From positions 1-6,973 of the forward strand of contig JAGVCD010000071.1 of NCBI GenBank assembly GCA_020059425.1: DNA of 6,973 nucleotides, read 5' to 3'. The notes below the pieces were generated by a model. The model ran no database searches. It was given only the letters and a program-made list of their open reading frames with translations, and was not told the origin of the DNA. Positions 6,052-6,973 of this stretch are shown in pieces; position 1 is the first letter of the stretch, and each line of letters begins with the position of its first letter. The translations under genes were made by a program, and so were the position numbers. Source of the DNA: Chamaesiphon sp. (GTDB taxonomy: Bacteria > Cyanobacteriota > Cyanobacteriia > Cyanobacteriales > Chamaesiphonaceae).

Positions 6052-6465
6052 TTAGAAGTCAACCTGGTTAGCAGTTCCAGATAGAGCAACTGTCATGAAC
6101 GTTTGCGATTGACCAGCAATTTTCACCTGTGAAGATCGCAGGCTAAAAATCGCGATCGTCTGAATGGGAGCCGTTTTAGTCGTTGCAGGTACGCTGATCG
6201 CAGGGATAAGCAAGCTCAGGGTTTCAACGGTGTTGGCGGCAGCTTTCTGATTGCCACTCAATTGAACGGTTACAATCTGACCCAACTGAGTATTTTCTAC
6301 TTGTATTTCTCGACCACTAAAATTTAAAGTTTGCCCTTGGCGAGTAAGCGAAAATCGCGGAGTCCCTGTAAAGCTGGTGGTCTCGTAAGAAATCTCGATG
6401 TCATGGCCTCTAAGTAGAAATTGATTTGGTTGAACTAGAACAGGTTGTGGTTGTACTGAAGTCAT
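6052..6465 (-). CDS. Conserved cyanobacterial hypothetical protein, beta-rich
   Basis: Predicted 137 residues, not assigned a function. It resembles a cyanobacterial hypothetical family with the pattern G..I.IS...TSFTG.P.. SL, then LNFSGREI and LGQIVTVQL, a run of beta strands with a LLIPAISVP segment, and an end of the type VALSGTANQVDF; this is recalled from family patterns and not searched. Alternating hydrophobic residues suggest a small all-beta fold. There is no signal peptide, cysteine or membrane segment. Start ATG 6465 has GAGG 8 nt upstream. Its 32-nt leader is almost identical to the leader of the next upstream gene (6520-6825), 54 nt away on the same strand, so the two are probably co-transcribed and translated with similar efficiency. 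Confidence 0.78.
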   Translation of the reverse strand: MTSVQPQPVLVQPNQFLLRGHDIEISYETTSFTGTPRFSLTRQGQTLNFSGREIQVENTQLGQIVTVQLSGNQKAAANTVETLSLLIPAISVPATTKTAPIQTIAIFSLRSSQVKIAGQSQTFMTVALSGTANQVDF

Positions 6466-6497
6466 TATTTTTGCCTCTTGTTTATAAAATTAAAATG
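6466..6497 (-). repeat. Duplicated leader, copy A, with ribosome-binding site
   Basis: Reads CATTTTAATTT, T, ATAAA, then CAAGAGGCA and an A-rich spacer up to the ATG at 6465. It matches copy B at 6826-6858 apart from one substitution, a 2-nt TA indel and one or two changes after the Shine-Dalgarno. It contains GAGG and probably sets the translation rate of the downstream gene. Confidence 0.8.
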
Positions 6498-6519
6498 CTT
6501 GGGAAAGTAGTAAGACTGA

Positions 6520-6825
6520 TCACGCTCGATCGGCGATGACTAATACTTCTACGAAACCACTGTAAAAATTGTCAAAGAACCCAGACAAATCACGTAGTTG
6601 AAAACTCACGACGACATCAAATTCAGTACTGCTGAAGGGAAATGCGCCCACGGCTATTAGTGTCCTCCCGAATTCGTGGTCACTGTCAACAAAGCCGATA
6701 TCAAAAGCACTGATTGCTGCATCCACTATTCTTACCGGTGAGGCGAACGTGAAACGCTGAGATTGGCTTTGTTCTTTTCCTTTCGATTTAAAAAAGGTAA
6801 ATCTTCCTCGCTGTAAATCAAGCAT
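6520..6825 (-). CDS. Conserved hypothetical protein, beta-sandwich-like
   Basis: Predicted 101 residues, function not known. After a basic Gln/Ser-rich start (GRFTFFKSKGKEQSQSQ) the sequence alternates strands: RFTFASPVRIVDAAISAFDI, DSDHEFGRTLIAV, FDVVVSFQLRDLSG and FSGFVEVLVIAD-like ends. It suggests a small beta sandwich, reminiscent of H-type lectin-like or related cyanobacterial hypothetical domains, but this is only a pattern resemblance. Start ATG 6825 is chosen because GAGG lies 7 nt upstream within a leader shared with the next gene. An in-frame ATG at 6870, with AAGG close before it, would encode the leader itself as 15 extra residues and is less likely. It is the first gene of a probable two-gene unit with 6052-6465. 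Confidence 0.72.
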   Translation of the reverse strand: MLDLQRGRFTFFKSKGKEQSQSQRFTFASPVRIVDAAISAFDIGFVDSDHEFGRTLIAVGAFPFSSTEFDVVVSFQLRDLSGFFDNFYSGFVEVLVIADRA

Positions 6826-6858
6826 TATTGTGCCTCTTGTATTTATGAAATTAAAATG
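6826..6858 (-). repeat. Duplicated leader, copy B, with ribosome-binding site
   Basis: Reads CATTTTAATTT, C, ATAAA, TA, then CAAGAGGCA and CAATA before the ATG at 6825. It is the partner of the copy at 6466-6497. The conservation of non-coding bases around GAGG supports ATG 6825 as the translation start. Confidence 0.8.
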
Positions 6859-6915
6859 ATTAGAAGTCATCGCCCTTCTTTCTCAACAATATGTGACCAT
6901 CCCCAAACCAGCAGC

Positions 6916-6969
6916 CAGAAAAGATCAGAAAAAGTCTGGTGTTGACGATCGGAAAAGATCGGAAATATC
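6916..6969. repeat. Four copies of an 11-bp motif CRGAAAARATC, possible operator
   Basis: CAGAAAAGATC (6916-6926), CAGAAAAAGTC (6926-6936), CGGAAAAGATC (6950-6960) and CGGAAATATC (6960-6969, one base shorter). Copies within each pair start 10 bp apart, about one helical turn, and the pairs are 24 bp apart. They lie 91-144 bp upstream of the hypothetical gene at 6825 in otherwise non-coding sequence. The array may continue past the window edge. A regulator-binding array is inferred. Confidence 0.45.
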
Positions 6970-6973
6970 TGAA

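Noticed and set aside
6826..6870. N-terminal extension of the right-hand hypothetical gene to ATG 6870.
   Set aside because: The 15 extra codons are the duplicated leader and Shine-Dalgarno; AAGG before 6870 sits too close for an optimal site.

Overview
The window is almost certainly cyanobacterial chromosome. The core CGATCG of the HIP1 element (GCGATCGC) occurs about 25 times in 7 kb by eye, against fewer than two expected by chance, and three full HIP1 octamers are present. Several genes belong to families I know mainly from cyanobacteria: the HTH/GrpE-like fusion, the Mo-dependent nitrogenase C-terminus family, and small beta-rich hypothetical proteins. I do not assign a genus.

Layout, left to right. 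(1) The 3' end of rnhB (RNase HII, + strand) runs off the left edge. A small coiled-coil protein (+, 364-609) follows, and its stop codon overlaps that of the next, convergent gene within one TTAA. (2) The main region of interest is a two-gene minus-strand operon (3055 down to 606). It encodes a STAND/AAA-like P-loop ATPase with a C-terminal winged-helix-like region, then, through an ATGA stop-start overlap, a protein with a P-loop-like domain that lacks a Walker A motif and ends in TPR repeats. Two of the TPR units are almost identical in DNA sequence. The pairing resembles NTP-dependent conflict or signalling systems, but no toxic effector domain is visible. (3) Just upstream lies a frameshifted lipocalin-like pseudogene (about 3592-3151, minus). 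(4) A gluconokinase-like kinase (+) converges on an HTH/GrpE-like fusion regulator (-). (5) A Dps ferritin-like gene (-) lies upstream of the regulator, separated from it by a clear intrinsic terminator. That terminator also shows that the regulator starts at 4856 and not at 4913. (6) A Mo-nitrogenase C-terminus family gene (-) follows, with a perfect hairpin just upstream of its preferred start. (7) Two small conserved hypothetical genes (-) share a nearly identical 32-33 nt leader and ribosome-binding region. The right edge carries four copies of an 11-bp motif spaced by about 10 bp, a possible operator for these genes.

How the genes work together. The ATPase and TPR protein are translationally coupled and probably form one complex. 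Dps (iron storage and DNA protection) and the HTH/GrpE-like gene share a strand and may be linked by terminator read-through. The two right-hand hypothetical genes look like one transcription unit with duplicated translation signals. The remaining genes are ordinary housekeeping or accessory functions with no evident joint pathway.
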